Below, piece after piece: positions 1-10,571 of a DNA stretch of 64,000 nt. The translations under genes and the position numbers were made by a program. Position 1 is the stretch's first letter; every line of letters starts with the position of its first letter. Below the pieces are notes generated by a model. That model saw nothing but the letters and a program-made list of their open reading frames with translations. It ran no database searches and was not told the origin of the DNA. The stretch is taken from positions 3,162,001 to 3,226,000 of the forward strand of contig NZ_JAQOMS010000002.1 of NCBI RefSeq assembly GCF_028401425.1, written 5' to 3'. Source of the stretch: Psychrosphaera algicola (GTDB lineage: Bacteria > Pseudomonadota > Gammaproteobacteria > Enterobacterales > Alteromonadaceae).

Positions 1-1
1 T

Positions 2-2765
2 AGAGAAAAAATAAATTCAGTTAATGGGTTGCCTAGTGATACCGAACGACCTGTCGTAACGGAAAAAACTAATCGTAAGTCGATGATCAGAATTGCCTTA
101 CACGGGCACATAAATCGAGATTCACTTACCGGGTTATCACATGAAATTAGGCGTCAAGTTGCGTCATTACCGCTTATTTCAACCGTCGATTTAAAAGGCG
201 AAGGTCGCTATGAAATAGCCATTGAAGTTACGGAACAAGCTATGTCGACCTATGGTGTCACCATAGAAGAAGTAGCTAATGCGATAAAAAGCTCTTCGAT
301 TAATACATCTACCGGAACCGTGCGCGACGAAGCAGGTGTATTGATGTTGTCGGTTAGAAATAGGGCCGAGCAACAACAAGAGTTTGAAGACATTATCATT
401 CGTCAGGGCAAGGGAGGAGAATCTTTATATCTAAGAGATGTTGCCACCGTTGTAGATGGATTGGCTGACAGTCGCTTTGTTTCAACATTTGATGGTGAAC
501 CCGCGATACTAATCGATGTCATGAATAGCAGTTACATGAATATTCCAAAAATGTCTAAATACGTGAACGACTATGTAAACAAAAAAACTTACAGTTGCCT
601 GAAGGCGTCAAGTTGACCATTTGGTCTGATTGGAACGAAGCCTATCAAGGGCGGCTAATGACGATATTTTCGAATGCGGTAAGCGGTCTTATCTTAGTCT
701 TCATTTTATTGTTATTGTTCCTACAGCCTAAAGTTGCATTTTGGGTAAGTGCAGGTATTGCAACGGCATTTGCCGCGAGCTTTGCGCTGTTACCAAGCTT
801 CGACGTTTCGCTTAACATGATATCTCTGTTCGCGTTTTTAATGGTGATCGGCATCGTTGTCGACGACGCTATTGTTATTGGGGAAAGTGTTCATTTAAGT
901 CATGAAGCTGGGCTGCATGGAGAAGAAGCGGCAATCGAGGGGTAACTCAGGTCGCGAAACCGGTATTGTTTGGTGTGTTAACGACGATGGTCGTGTTTGC
1001 TCCAATGGCGTTTTTACCCGGAAGTACGGCAGAATTTACGCGAGCTATTGCGACAGTTGTGATCCTCTCACTTGCATTTTCATTGTTCGAAGCGCTATTT
1101 ATTTTGCCTTCGCATTTGCGCCATTTACAGGGCGACAAACCAAGTGAAAAACCATCTAAGTTAGCAAAATTCCAAAAACGTATTGCATCAAGTTTAGACT
1201 ACCTAAACGAACGATTTTATATCAAACTTTTGCAATGGTGCTATAAGCACAAGCAAACGACGATTGCGATTTTTGTTGGCGCTGTATTTATCGGTTTTAG
1301 TCTTCTAAATAATAACTATATTAACCAGTCGTTTATGCCTCAAATAGCCGATGACAAAATTCGTTTGGCGGTTACCTTACCCACCACGGCCACCCATGAA
1401 CGAATGTTACAAGTATTGCAGCAGATCCAACAGGGTCAAAAAGGCTGCTTGAACACGTAGAACAATTACCAAGTCCATTTTTAGTCGACCATGATTACAC
1501 GCGATTGTCGGGCACTCAGATAACAAGTGAAATAAAGCTAGTTCAATATGATAAGCGGGCAATGACGATTAATGAAGCATCAGCGTTTTTGCAAGAGTAC
1601 ATTGGTGATATTCCTGACGCAGAAGAAATCGAACTAAAATCGACACTAAATACACTAGAACCTAGGGTTGGTTTTAGTTTCAATTCGCAAGATATTGAAG
1701 CGTTAAAAGAAGGCGTGGCCGACTTTAAGCAACATTTGGCAACGTATTCTGGAATCTATCTGCTCCGCGACAATATGGATAAAGGCTCACAGGAACTTGT
1801 CTTTACACTTAAGTCAAGGCACAGAAGCGTTGGGTATAAATTTACGTGATATTAGTAGGCAAGTTAAACAAGCTTATTTTGGTCAAGAAGTACAACGACT
1901 ACCCAAAGTTGGCGGCGATGTTCGAGTTAAAGTCATGTATTCACGATTTGAACGTGAGTCGATTGACACCCTACAAAACCTTAAGATCAGAAGCAAGGAC
2001 GGCCGCACAATCCCATTGATGGCGATTGTTGATGTTGAAATCAGGGCGGGTATCCAACGTATTATCCGCCGTGATGGATTTAAATCTGGGTATGTTTATG
2101 CTGAGTATTCAGGTGAAGACCAACGCGCTTTAAATATCGACGTTAGGGAAAATTATATTCCTGAATGGCAAAAGCGGCACCCTCAAGTGTCGTTTGGGCG
2201 TGGTGAGCGGATGCAAGAGGAGAATGAATTCCGGCAGACGGTTATCGTGTTGGAAGGGCTCGCCTTAATGGTTGCCTATATGTTGATGGCCATTGCTTTT
2301 CGTTCCTACAGTCAACCATTGTTAATTATGTCGGCAATTCCGTTTGGGGTTTTAGGGGCATTAATGGGCCACCTGATCCATGATATTAGTTTTGGAATGT
2401 TCTCCATGTTGGGTATTCTCGCTGCATCAGGAGTTGTGATAAACGATAACTTAGTATTGGTTGACGCAATCAACCGATTTAGGGAAAAGGGGCTAAGTTT
2501 TAAAGATGCGGTGTTTAGAGCTTGTCGAACTCGATTCCGACCAATAATTTTGACGTCAATGACCACATTTATTGGCTTGATGCCAATGCTAGCCGCTGAA
2601 AGTGTCCAGGCCAAATTTTTAGTGCCAATGGTTGTATCGTTAGCTTATGGGGTGTTAGCCGCAACAATAGTTACACTTATTTTCGTTCCCTGTGTGTATT
2701 GGTTAACGACCGACTGTATACAGGGATGGCAAAAACTGCGTACAAAACTGATAGAGAGTAAATAA
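2..2765 (+). CDS. RND-family efflux transporter, inner-membrane subunit (5' partial)
   Basis: This is the C-terminal three quarters of an AcrB-type RND proton antiporter, the inner-membrane pump of a tripartite efflux complex. The frame is open from base 2, so the start lies upstream of the window. Visible parts are the periplasmic porter domain, the membrane block around 640-1130 with the VIGIVVDDAIVIGESV helix (proton-relay DD pair), a second porter half, and the C-terminal membrane block to 2760 ending in EGK-type charged residues. The reading frame breaks near 585 (A run), 943 (G run), 1442 (A run) and about 1815 (apparent loss of two bases). Each break continues directly into the next family segment, so I read it as one intact gene with sequence errors. 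The membrane-fusion subunit is expected upstream. The substrate cannot be predicted. Confidence 0.85.
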
Positions 2766-2932
2766 CCGTATTGTTTTAGCCGTAGAATAAACCTTGCCTA
2801 GTAATTAGTGCTGGCGGGTGTTGAGCACGCTTTTCGCACTGTAATCGTAAATTTATTATGTTTGCAGTGCGTAATTTTTTAGTAACTGATATATTACGCA
2901 TTATTAGTCATTTAATTTTGTCGGTTATTCCC

Positions 2933-3992
2933 GTGATATCAGTCCAGTCTTTTCATACATTTCAATTACAAGCAAATGCCAAACGGATCAGCTCTATTGA
3001 CTCGATTGAAGATTGTCGTAGGTACATTGGACGCAAAAATGGCAAAGATTTTATTTTACTAGGCGAAGGCAGCAACTGCGTATTTGTCGAAGATTATAAT
3101 GGTGAAATTGTCATTCCTAAATTATTTGGGAAATCCATCGAAGAAGATAACAGCAACTTTTTTGTTGACGCCTCTGCAAGTGAAAATTGGCACGAATTTG
3201 TCATTTGGCTTTTGGCAAACAAAGTCTATGGTTTAGAAAATTTAGCGTTAATTACTGGTACTGTGGGCGCCTCGCCTATCCAAAATATAGGTGCCTATGG
3301 CATTGAAGTTGGTCAGTTTATTTCATCTGTCGACTACTTTGATTTAACCTGCGGGGAAATTAAGACGCTTGATGCCCAAGCATGTAATTTTGGATATCGA
3401 GACTCTGTTTTTAAGGGGAGCTAAAAGCAACTGCGATCATTACAAAGGTGAGATTCACAATTCCAAAACAGTGGACTGCAGTAGCAAACTACGGCTCCTT
3501 AGCTGATATAGATAACCCCACCGCTGAGCAAATCTTTACCGAAGTTGTCAAAATCCGCCAATCAAAATTACCAGATCCTGAGTTGACCGGTAATGCCGGT
3601 AGTTTCTTTAAGAATCCGATAGTCGATAAGCAAACAGCAGACACACTGGCAAATAAATTTATAGTATGCCTTTGTATAAAGTTAATGATGGTGAATCTAA
3701 AATTGCCGCAGGTTGGTTAATTGACCAAGCCGGATTAAAAGGCAAAACCATAAACGACATCGCGGTGCATCAAAACCAAGCACTTGTATTGATAAATACA
3801 AATAACAATGGTTGTGGTAAAGACTTAGTGGCTTTAGTGGATGAAGTTTGTAACACGGTATTTGCCAAATTTGGTATTGAGTTATCCACGGAAGTGCGCT
3901 GTTTCGGTCATGAAGGTGAACTTAATCTATTGGCGAAGAAGGGCGAAGAGTCCGAACTTACAGCCGTCAAAAACGCTAAAGGGACTCGATAA
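2933..3992 (+). CDS. murB: UDP-N-acetylenolpyruvoylglucosamine reductase MurB
   Basis: MurB reduces UDP-GlcNAc-enolpyruvate to UDP-MurNAc with NADPH and FAD in the cytoplasm, the second committed step of peptidoglycan synthesis. The FAD-binding LLGEGSNCVF and GTVGASPIQNIGAYGIEV motifs and the catalytic-serine segment NAGSFFKNP are present. The C-terminal domain ends with the usual Glu-containing EVRCFGHEGE. I prefer the GTG at 2933, because family proteins begin just before SFHTFQL; an upstream ATG at 2858 would add an atypical hydrophobic tail. Two single-base losses break the frame: a G run near 3418 and an A near 3662. Correcting them gives roughly 350 residues, the family length. The stop lies one base before birA, so the two are co-transcribed. 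Confidence 0.9.
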
Positions 3993-3993
3993 A

Positions 3994-4976
3994 TTGGCCA
4001 AGTTAGAATTAAAAACAGAAATCGCAAGCATATTAGCAGATGGGAATTTTCATTCTGGGGAAGAGCTCGGCCAGTTGTTTGGCGTATCACGCACCGCAAT
4101 TTCGAATCACGTCAAAGCGTTGATAGACCTAGGGCTAGATATTTTTTCAGTGCATGGTAAAGGCTATAAGCTTGCGGAGTCCATTGATTTACTAAACGCA
4201 GAAGAAATACGTCAAGGGTTAGGCAATAGTAACTCAATTGATGTGTTTCCAATTATCGACTCTACTAATGAGTTTCTGATGACAAAGATCAGAAACAGCG
4301 ATCATATCTCTGATGGGCATACGGTTTTAGCCGAGTGCCAAACCTCAGGCCGTGGTCGACGTGGCCGAACTTGGGTTAGCCCATTTGGATCGCACATTTA
4401 TTTTTCTCAGTACCGCAAGATGGAAGATGGTCTTGCAGCGGCGTCTGGATTGAGTTTAGCAGTAGGTGTCGCGGTTAAAAACGCATGCCAAGCCATTACA
4501 GGATTAGAGCTAGAATTAAAGTGGCCAAACGATATCCTCTATCAGAAGCAAAAGGTCGCTGGGATTTTGGTGGAAGCTGAGGGGCAGTCCGACGGGGTCT
4601 GTCATTTAGTGATTGGCATCGGTATTAATGTTGATATGCCCTAGGGAGCGCTGAACAAATCGATCAACCCTGGACCGACTTAAAGCAACTATCTGAGCGA
4701 CAAATTAACCGAAATGAAATCGCCATTGAGTTATGTCATCAACTCAATATCGTTATGGGCGAGTACCGTCAACACAGATTAGATAATCTTTATAAAGAAT
4801 GGAATTTAGCCAACGCTTTTAAAGATAGTATGGTTAATATCATTGCGAATAAAAATACTCAAACTGGTCGTTGTTTAGGGATAGATCAAAGTGGTGCATT
4901 GATTGTAGAAAATCCAGCTGATGGTTCACGTTTTAAGGTGTTTGGTGGCGAGGTAAGTTTGCGGGGCGTAGCGTAA
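3994..4976 (+). CDS. birA: Bifunctional biotin ligase / biotin operon repressor BirA
   Basis: BirA activates biotin with ATP, transfers it to the biotin carboxyl carrier protein, and in the bio-AMP form represses biotin genes. An N-terminal winged helix (about residues 20-60) is followed by the ligase core with the biotinyl-AMP loop GRGRRGRTW and the KWPND motif, and then the small SH3-like C-terminal domain ending EVSLRGVA. The TTG at 3994, one base after the murB stop, is the only start that fits the domain. The frame breaks at 4639-4646, where CCCTAGGG occurs in place of a probable CCCGGG (MPGS reading); downstream codons then follow cleanly. I treat the gene as intact with a sequencing lesion. 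It belongs to a murB-birA-coaX operon. Confidence 0.9.
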
Positions 4977-4977
4977 A

Positions 4978-5686
4978 ATGCGTTTGTTAATCGATTGTGG
5001 CAATACGGCGATCAAATATCGAACCGTCAATTCAGAGGGAGCTTTGTACAACTAAGCTACGAACAGATTGTTAAAAATGTATCCCAAATTAGCCAAGTTG
5101 TTTATTCGAGCGTCGCAAAACCACCGGAATTACAATCTCTTCTCGAAATATTTACAAAACACAGTATACCTTGCAAAACAGTCACCACGGAACCGACGTC
5201 ATTTGGTATCGTATGTGGTTATCCAAAGTATCAAAATTTGGGAGTAGACCGCTGGCTAGCGATTATAGGTGCTAATTGGCTCGCGCCCGATGAAGACCTT
5301 ATTGTAGTCGATGCAGGAACCGCTATGACTGTAGACATACTCACTTACGATCGCGTACATAAAGGCGGATGGATTATTCTGACTTAAGATTGATGCAGGA
5401 GTCTATTATCGTTAAGGCTCCCGGTGTTTTTAGTGATTCAAGGCTAACGGCGGAAGTCTTTGGTTCGGATACACCCACTGCACTTTATGAAGGCTGTCTA
5501 AACAGTTTAGTTGGTGCGGTAAAAAATGCAGCCATGTCATTTGAAGCTCAATTTAGTCGCAAAGCCAAAATAATGCTCACAGGTGGCGACGCTGACGTTA
5601 TTGTTCAAAAGTTGAATGAACAACGTTTAACAGAAAGTTATTCCATCCATCCAAACTTGGTTTTTCACGGACTTAATCGATATTAG
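4978..5686 (+). CDS. coaX: Type III pantothenate kinase CoaX
   Basis: CoaX phosphorylates pantothenate with ATP, the first step of coenzyme A synthesis. It is the type III enzyme, not the CoaA type found in enterics. It starts with the ASKHA phosphate loop (LLIDCGNTAIKYR) and carries NLGVDRW and the VDAGTAMTVD motif. The ATG follows the birA stop by one base. Two breaks are seen: loss of an A near 5048, and a lesion at 5379-5383 where a CCTGG (expected IIPG) reads CTGA. After these corrections the product is about 236 residues, slightly short of the usual 240-260 but complete. It is the last gene of the murB-birA-coaX group; the tRNA cluster with its own promoter follows. Confidence 0.88.
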
Positions 5687-5813
5687 TATCCATTAATCAG
5701 TAACGTTTTTGCTTTTGTTTCGATAATAATTACGCGTTTTTTAATGAATATTGCACGATTTGTTTAAAACATCGCCAAATGATCGATAAAACTTAAAAAA
5801 GTTACTTTTAGTG

Positions 5814-5842
5814 TTGCACTATCGAAATTGTTACCATAAAAT
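5814..5842 (+). promoter_or_regulatory. Promoter of the tRNA-tufB operon
   Basis: A sigma70-type promoter has TTGCAC at 5814-5819, a 17-base spacer and TAAAAT at 5837-5842. It is followed by a GC-rich discriminator (GCGCCCC), typical of stringently controlled stable-RNA promoters. It lies 20 bases upstream of the first tRNA. Confidence 0.8.
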
Positions 5843-5861
5843 GCGCCCCACTTGATGCAGT

Positions 5862-5937
<76 letters not shown>

Positions 5938-5987
5938 TCAAATCTTACTTACACAACTTTGTTGTGAGGCCAAGTAAGATGTTCTGT

Positions 5988-6072
5988 GGAGGGGTTCCCG
6001 AGTGGCCAAAGGGATCAGACTGTAAATCTGCTGGCTCTGCCTTCGGTGGTTCGAATCCACCTCCCTCCACCA
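5988..6072 (+). tRNA. tyrU: tRNA-Tyr (anticodon GTA)
   Basis: An 85-base class II tRNA with a long variable arm and encoded CCA. The acceptor stem GGAGGGG pairs with TCCCTCC (last pair G-U). The anticodon is GTA in CTGTAAA. Confidence 0.96.
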
Positions 6073-6162
6073 CTTTTTCTTGTTTTGTTGATACTTTCGT
6101 TTCGACAAACTTAAAAAGGTCGGCTCGCGGCCTTCTTTGCTTGAGTCGAGAATCGTTTCAAA

Positions 6163-6236
6163 GCGGACGTCGTATAATGGTATTACTCTAGCCTTCCAAG
6201 CTAATAACGCGGGTTCGATTCCCGCCGTCCGCTCCA
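6163..6236 (+). tRNA. glyT: tRNA-Gly (anticodon TCC)
   Basis: A 74-base tRNA with encoded CCA. The acceptor arms are GCGGACG and CGTCCGC. The anticodon loop CTTCCAA gives TCC. Confidence 0.97.
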
Positions 6237-6244
6237 AGATTTTT

Positions 6245-6320
6245 GCTGATATAGCTCAGTTGGTAGAGCGCACCCTTGGTAAGGGTGAGGTCGGCAGTTC
6301 GAATCTGCCTATCAGCACCA
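6245..6320 (+). tRNA. thrT: tRNA-Thr (anticodon GGT)
   Basis: A 76-base tRNA with encoded CCA. The acceptor arms are GCTGATA and TATCAGC. The anticodon is GGT in CTTGGTA. It is the last tRNA before tufB. Confidence 0.97.
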
Positions 6321-6437
6321 CTTCTTAAATATTCTCTTCTTCTTGTATAAACTAATTAAAAGCACTACTTTTAGTAATTAATTTATAACACCACGCTTTC
6401 GAGCGTATCACATTAATAAACTTAAATAGGTCTGAAA

Positions 6438-7624
6438 ATGGCAAGACAAAAGTTTGAACGTACGAAGCCGCACGTTAACGTTGGTACAATCGGTCACGTT
6501 GACCACGGTAAAACTACATTAACAGCTGCGATTTCTGCAGTATTAAGTAAAACATACGGTGGTGAATCTAGAGATTTCGCACAAATCGATAATGCACCTG
6601 AAGAGCGTGAGCGTGGTATTACAATTAATACTTCTCACATCGAGTATGACACTCCAACTCGTCACTACGCACACGTAGATTGTCCAGGACACGCCGATTA
6701 TGTTAAAAACATGATCACTGGTGCTGCTCAAATGGACGGCGCGATCTTAGTAGTTGCAGCGACAGACGGCCCTATGCCTCAAACTCGTGAGCACATCCTA
6801 CTTTCACGTCAGGTTGGTGTACCTTTCATCATCGTATTCATGAACAAATGTGACATGGTTGATGACGAAGAGTTACTAGAATTAGTAGAAATGGAAGTTC
6901 GTGAACTTCTTTCAGAATACGAATTCCTAGGTGACGATTTACCACTAATCGCTGGTTCTGCGTTAAAAGCTCTAGAAGGCGAAGCAGAATGGGAAGCAAA
7001 AATCATTGAGCTTGCAGAAGCACTTGATACTTATATCCCAGAGCCAGAGCGTGACATCGATAAGCCATTCATCATGCCTATCGAAGACGTATTCTCAATC
7101 TCAGGCCGTGGTACAGTAGTAACAGGTCGTGTTGAGCAAGGTATCGTAAACACAGGTGACTCAGTAGAAATCGTAGGTATCAAAGATACAACGACAACAA
7201 CTTGTACAGGTGTTGAAATGTTCCGTAAATTGCTTGACGAAGGTCGTGCAGGTGAGAACATTGGTGCATTGTTACGTGGTACTAAGCGTGAAGACGTAGA
7301 ACGTGGTCAAGTATTAGCGAAGCCTGGTTCAATCCAGCCTCACACTAAATTTGAATCAGAAGTATACGTATTATCAAAAGAAGAAGGCGGACGTCACACT
7401 CCATTCTTCAAAGGTTACCGTCCACAGTTCTACTTCCGTACAACTGACGTAACAGGTGCTGTTGAGCTTCCTGAAGGCGTAGAAATGGTAATGCCTATGG
7501 TGATAACATCAAGATGGTTGTTGAGTTAATCGCACCAATCGCGATGGACGAAGGTCTACGTTTCGCAATCCGTGAAGGCGGACGTACTGTTGGTGCTGGT
7601 GTTGTAGCGTCAATCATTGCGTAA
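6438..7624 (+). CDS. tufB: Elongation factor Tu, copy in tRNA cluster (tufB)
   Basis: EF-Tu delivers aminoacyl-tRNA to the ribosome as a GTPase. The G1 loop GHVDHGKT, switch II DCPGHADY, NKCD and the beta-barrel domains 2 and 3 are all present. Two lesions mark sites that must have been CCWGG. At 6926-6931 CCTAGG gives Leu where EF-Tu has an invariant Pro (FPGDD). At 7494-7500 CCTATGG replaces CCTGG (MPGDN), adding two bases and shifting the frame. Removing those two bases gives exactly 394 residues with the end VVASIIA. Nearly identical to the copy at 27490-28677, as expected from gene conversion. Co-transcribed with the upstream tRNAs. Confidence 0.97.
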
Positions 7625-7782
7625 TTTAAAGTCTCTTTAGAGAGAGTTTAAATCAAAAGAAGGTCACTTAGGTGGCCTTTTTTATGGCTGAAATTTATGC
7701 AGCGGGATTATTTCGGAACAGTAAGGGTTAGAGATGGCTAAAGTAAACAAGTTGCCGGAACTGAGAACGGTAGGGCGTTTTA
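7625..7782 (+). repeat. tuf 3'-flank repeat, copy 1
   Basis: About 158 bases after the tufB stop are nearly identical to 28678-28836 after tufA. They include the terminator and roughly 100 bases of apparently non-coding sequence. Identity fades after the shared CGGTAGGGCGTTTTA. The rest of the gap (7783-8080) holds no gene that I can recognise. Confidence 0.9.
7660..7683 (+). terminator. Rho-independent terminator of tufB
   Basis: The stem AAGGTCAC / GTGGCCTT with loop TTAG is followed by a run of T. The same structure lies after tufA. Confidence 0.85.
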
Positions 7783-8080
7783 CGGGCTGTTTATACTGGG
7801 CATATTGGGTTAAGAAAATTGCCCAGCAAAAATTGTAGCGGTATTGATTAACTGGCTTAGAAAATGGTGTCACACTGATAGTGATACAGCGCTTGTAGTT
7901 AACGTTTCGTTTAGAGAAGGTTTGTCTCTCGCTTAATGCCCATTAATTGTGAGTATGGCTATAACTGAGCGATGCAGTGCTGTGTGCAAATAAAACACTC
8001 ACCAAATTGAGTGAAGAAAAGTGTTTTAACAGGGATCATAGACATTATTATGGGCGTTAATGTTGGTTGCTTTTAGATAT

Positions 8081-8120
8081 AAAAAAGACCCAAGTACACC
8101 TTAGTGTAAATGAGTCTTTT
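8081..8120 (-). terminator. Terminator of the aspartic protease gene (possibly bidirectional)
   Basis: On the minus strand AGACTCA...ACAC pairs with GTGT...GGGTCT and is followed by six T. A-rich sequence on the other side could let it also work on the plus strand. Confidence 0.7.
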
Positions 8121-8134
8121 ATTAACCGCTTATG

Positions 8135-9016
8135 TTATCCAGAGATATGCACAAACCCAGTTTGATATTCAATGGTTACTATAAAGTGTTTTAGTACATC
8201 AAAGCCAACTGACCCGCGCAGTTTTTTTCCTTTAATGCGACTAAATGATTTTTCGTAACGAGGTCTAAGGTCTAGACTGTGACCTTTATCAGGAACTGCG
8301 GTAGCAATTTTTTCAATCTCAAAAGGACCAATTTTTAACATAGGTATTTCAAGTTGGTTCATTTCAACTTCTTGATTCAATTCTTTTAATGTTACACGGC
8401 CGGTTTTGTAGTCTCGTAACCAATCGCGCTTTTCAGACAAACTACGATCTATTGTTAAGCCAAGTGGTGATGCGGTGTCGAGTAAAAACCAAGCATCCTT
8501 TTCTTTGTTCACTGAAAGCTTCACAATTGGTACGCCATGATCACCCTCTACACGTGATTCAATATTGTTGTATTTTTTCATGTTCACAGATTTTCGGTCT
8601 AACATACGTATTTGTTTATTAGGGTAGTCCACTTGCAAAATATAAAATCTGAAAAAATGCATGCCAATGACAACATCGCCAGATGGCAGATCAGATTCGA
8701 TTAAATCGTCCATCTTAAATTCCGTATCAAATATCTTGATAGGAACTTCGTTGTACACTTGATAAAATTCATCATCCCAAGAGTTTGCTATTTTTGTAAC
8801 GCCACCTTTACTTAAGTTGCTTCCATGTTTAGCGACAAAGTCTTTCGAAATGTAGTTACTCACCGTACCTGTGTCTAAAATCGCTGTGGTTTCAATGCCA
8901 TTAAGTGTAATTGGAATGTGGACATATTTATCTTTTAAACTGATTGGAAACCAGCCATCTTCATTAGCCGATGCTGAGAATGCAAATACAAGTAACGCCG
9001 CAATTAAATAACGCAT
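8135..9016 (-). CDS. Secreted retropepsin-like aspartic protease with two DTG/DTA motifs
   Basis: A 293-residue protein with a clean signal peptide (MRYLIAALLVFAFSASA), so exported to the periplasm or beyond. Two aspartyl protease motifs are visible: AILDTGTVSNY near residue 50 and FLLDTASPLGL near residue 180. Each is embedded in a hydrophobic strand pattern typical of the retropepsin-like (gag-asp) fold. Most bacterial members carry one motif and dimerise. Two half-domains in one chain resemble a pepsin-like pseudo-dimer, although the second motif has Ala in place of Gly. The ATG at 9016 is preceded by an AAAGGGAT ribosome site on the minus strand. It is a monocistronic gene between tufB and tRNA-Trp. 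Substrate unknown. Confidence 0.75.
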   Translation of the reverse strand: MRYLIAALLVFAFSASANEDGWFPISLKDKYVHIPITLNGIETTAILDTGTVSNYISKDFVAKHGSNLSKGGVTKIANSWDDEFYQVYNEVPIKIFDTEFKMDDLIESDLPSGDVVIGMHFFRFYILQVDYPNKQIRMLDRKSVNMKKYNNIESRVEGDHGVPIVKLSVNKEKDAWFLLDTASPLGLTIDRSLSEKRDWLRDYKTGRVTLKELNQEVEMNQLEIPMLKIGPFEIEKIATAVPDKGHSLDLRPRYEKSFSRIKGKKLRGSVGFDVLKHFIVTIEYQTGFVHISG

Positions 9017-9178
9017 TGTTAAATCCCTTTTAAATTAGTTTTCATTGGTTGGCAATTTAGAGATTCCTGAAGATTTGGCAACCGAAAATCCGCTTTAAAT
9101 GTAACATTATGTTGTAAACGTTACAGGACTGACACGTTAGGAAGTGTTTTGATCATAATATAAAGGCAACTTAGCCTC

Positions 9179-9206
9179 TTGCCATCATCCGCTACTTAAG
9201 TATAAT
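9179..9206 (+). promoter_or_regulatory. Promoter of tRNA-Trp / secE-nusG
   Basis: TTGCCA at 9179-9184, a 16-base spacer and a perfect TATAAT at 9201-9206, followed by the GC-rich GACGCTCCCC discriminator. It precedes tRNA-Trp by about 95 bases and can serve secE-nusG too. Confidence 0.75.
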
Positions 9207-9300
9207 GACGCTCCCCGCTTTTATGAATTTCCCAAAACGTTTAAAGAATTCACAAAAGTGGTGTAACTGATGGTTTTTAAATCATAGGTAACTTTGATGC

Positions 9301-9377
9301 AGGGGCGTAGTTCCAATTGGTAGAACAGCGGTCTCCAAAACCGATGGTTGGGAGTTCGAGTCTCTCCGCCTCTGCCA
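9301..9377 (+). tRNA. tRNA-Trp (anticodon CCA)
   Basis: A 77-base tRNA with encoded CCA. The anticodon loop TCTCCAAAA reads TGG, and the acceptor AGGGGCG pairs with CGCCTCT (one G-U). The D loop carries one base more than the enteric gene. It directly precedes secE, as in many gammaproteobacteria. Confidence 0.95.
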
Positions 9378-9465
9378 AACCTCAAATGAAAGCATAATGA
9401 CGTTTTCATTTGAGGTTTGGATTAATAATATTAACTTTGACTAATAGCAGTAATAAGGTGTTTCA

Positions 9466-9843
9466 ATGAGTGCCAATGTTGAGCAATCCAATAGTGGATT
9501 GGATATCGTAAAATGGGTAATTGCAATCGCTTTGTTAGCGGGAGCTGTAGTTGCGAATAATATGTTTGAGCAGGAATCTGTATTGATCCGTGCTGTCGGT
9601 GTAGTTGCCGCAGTGATCATTGCTGCATTTTTTGCCGCGACGACAACCAAAGGCAAAACGTTTATCGGGTTCGCTAAAGAGTCAAATAAAGAAGTACGTA
9701 AGGTGATTTGGCCTACACGTCAAGAAGCGACTCAAACAACTCTAATTATTTTTGCTGCTACTGTCGTTATCGCCATATTACTGTATTTTTTAGATATGGG
9801 TTTACGTTGGTTAGTAAGCGCGTTAACCGGTGTAGGGATTTAA
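9466..9843 (+). CDS. secE: Preprotein translocase subunit SecE
   Basis: SecE is the essential clamp subunit of the SecYEG channel in the inner membrane. The 125-residue protein has the gammaproteobacterial three-helix form: two N-terminal membrane segments (residues 12-55), the conserved amphipathic KESNKEVRKVIWPTRQEATQTT segment that binds SecY, and the C-terminal membrane helix. The ATG has a GTGTTTC context with a weak ribosome site. It is followed three bases later by nusG, the standard secE-nusG pair. No lesion is seen. Confidence 0.96.
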   Translation: MSANVEQSNSGLDIVKWVIAIALLAGAVVANNMFEQESVLIRAVGVVAAVIIAAFFAATTTKGKTFIGFAKESNKEVRKVIWPTRQEATQTTLIIFAATVVIAILLYFLDMGLRWLVSALTGVGI

Positions 9844-9846
9844 TTT

Positions 9847-10404
9847 ATGTCTGAGACTGAAACTGAAAACAAATTACGTTGGTATGTTGTTCAAGCTTAT
9901 TCTGGATACGAAGGTCGAGTTCAGAAAACACTTGATGAACACATTAAAATAAACGGCATGGAAGAATTTTTCGGTCGTGTATTAGTTCCAACAGAAGAAG
10001 TTGTTGAAATGCGTGCTGGTCAAAAACGTCGCAGTGAAAGAAAATTCTTTCATAGTTATGTTTTAGTAGAAATGGCCATGAACGAAGAAGCTTGGCATTT
10101 AGTTAAAAGTACGCCTCGTGTTCTTGGTTTCATCGGTGGTACTTCGGACCGCCCAGCACCAATTACAAATAAAGAAGCTGATGCGATCTTAAATCGTCTT
10201 GAAGAAAATGTTGATAAGCCTAAGCCTAAAACATTGTTCGAACCTGGCGAAGTTGTTCGCGTTACAGATGGTCCTTTTGCTGACTTTAACGGTGTTGTTG
10301 AAGAAGTGGATTACGAAAAGAGCCGCGTAAAAGTATCTGTATTAATATTTGGTCGTTCTACACCTGTTGAACTTGAGTTTGGTAAGGTAGAAAAAGATAA
10401 GTAA
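9847..10404 (+). CDS. nusG: Transcription termination/antitermination factor NusG
   Basis: NusG binds RNA polymerase to suppress pausing and links it to Rho or ribosomal protein S10. The 185-residue protein has the NGN domain (LRWYVVQAYSGYE at the start, HSYVLVEM, VLGFIGGTSDRPAPI). A linker leads to the KOW domain with FEPGEVVRVTDGPFADFNG, then ends VELEFGKVEKDK. Length and all motifs match the family. It lies three bases after secE and is followed by a separate promoter for rplK. Confidence 0.97.
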   Translation: MSETETENKLRWYVVQAYSGYEGRVQKTLDEHIKINGMEEFFGRVLVPTEEVVEMRAGQKRRSERKFFHSYVLVEMAMNEEAWHLVKSTPRVLGFIGGTSDRPAPITNKEADAILNRLEENVDKPKPKTLFEPGEVVRVTDGPFADFNGVVEEVDYEKSRVKVSVLIFGRSTPVELEFGKVEKDK

Positions 10405-10430
10405 TTCGTCAAGAAAAATTTATCTAAATA

Positions 10431-10459
10431 TTGTAAAGGGTTGCGATTGTCTATATAAT
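10431..10459 (+). promoter_or_regulatory. Promoter of the rplK-rplA operon
   Basis: TTGTAA at 10431-10436, a 17-base spacer and TATAAT at 10454-10459, followed by the GC-rich GCGCGACCC discriminator. This matches the L11 operon promoter position, with a leader of about 100 bases before rplK. Confidence 0.85.
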
Positions 10460-10571
10460 GCGCGACCCTTTTGTGTGTGATTTAGTTCATGTACAAAAAA
10501 TGAAACTGGGAAGCCGCTGAGTAAGAAACCTCGTTCTTACTAGGCTAAGACCCAAAAAAGAGGAAGCTAAA

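Noticed and set aside
5938..6328. Short open frames over the tRNA cluster
   Set aside because: They lie on top of four clear tRNAs and code for nothing recognisable.
7494..7500. Programmed frameshift in tufB or a real Tyr insertion in tufA
   Set aside because: The two copies carry different changes at the same MPGDN codons, and this loop is invariant; both are explained by a damaged CCTGG.
7783..8080. Possible small gene after the tufB terminator
   Set aside because: Open frames there lack ribosome sites and recognisable content; the region looks like degenerate intergenic sequence.
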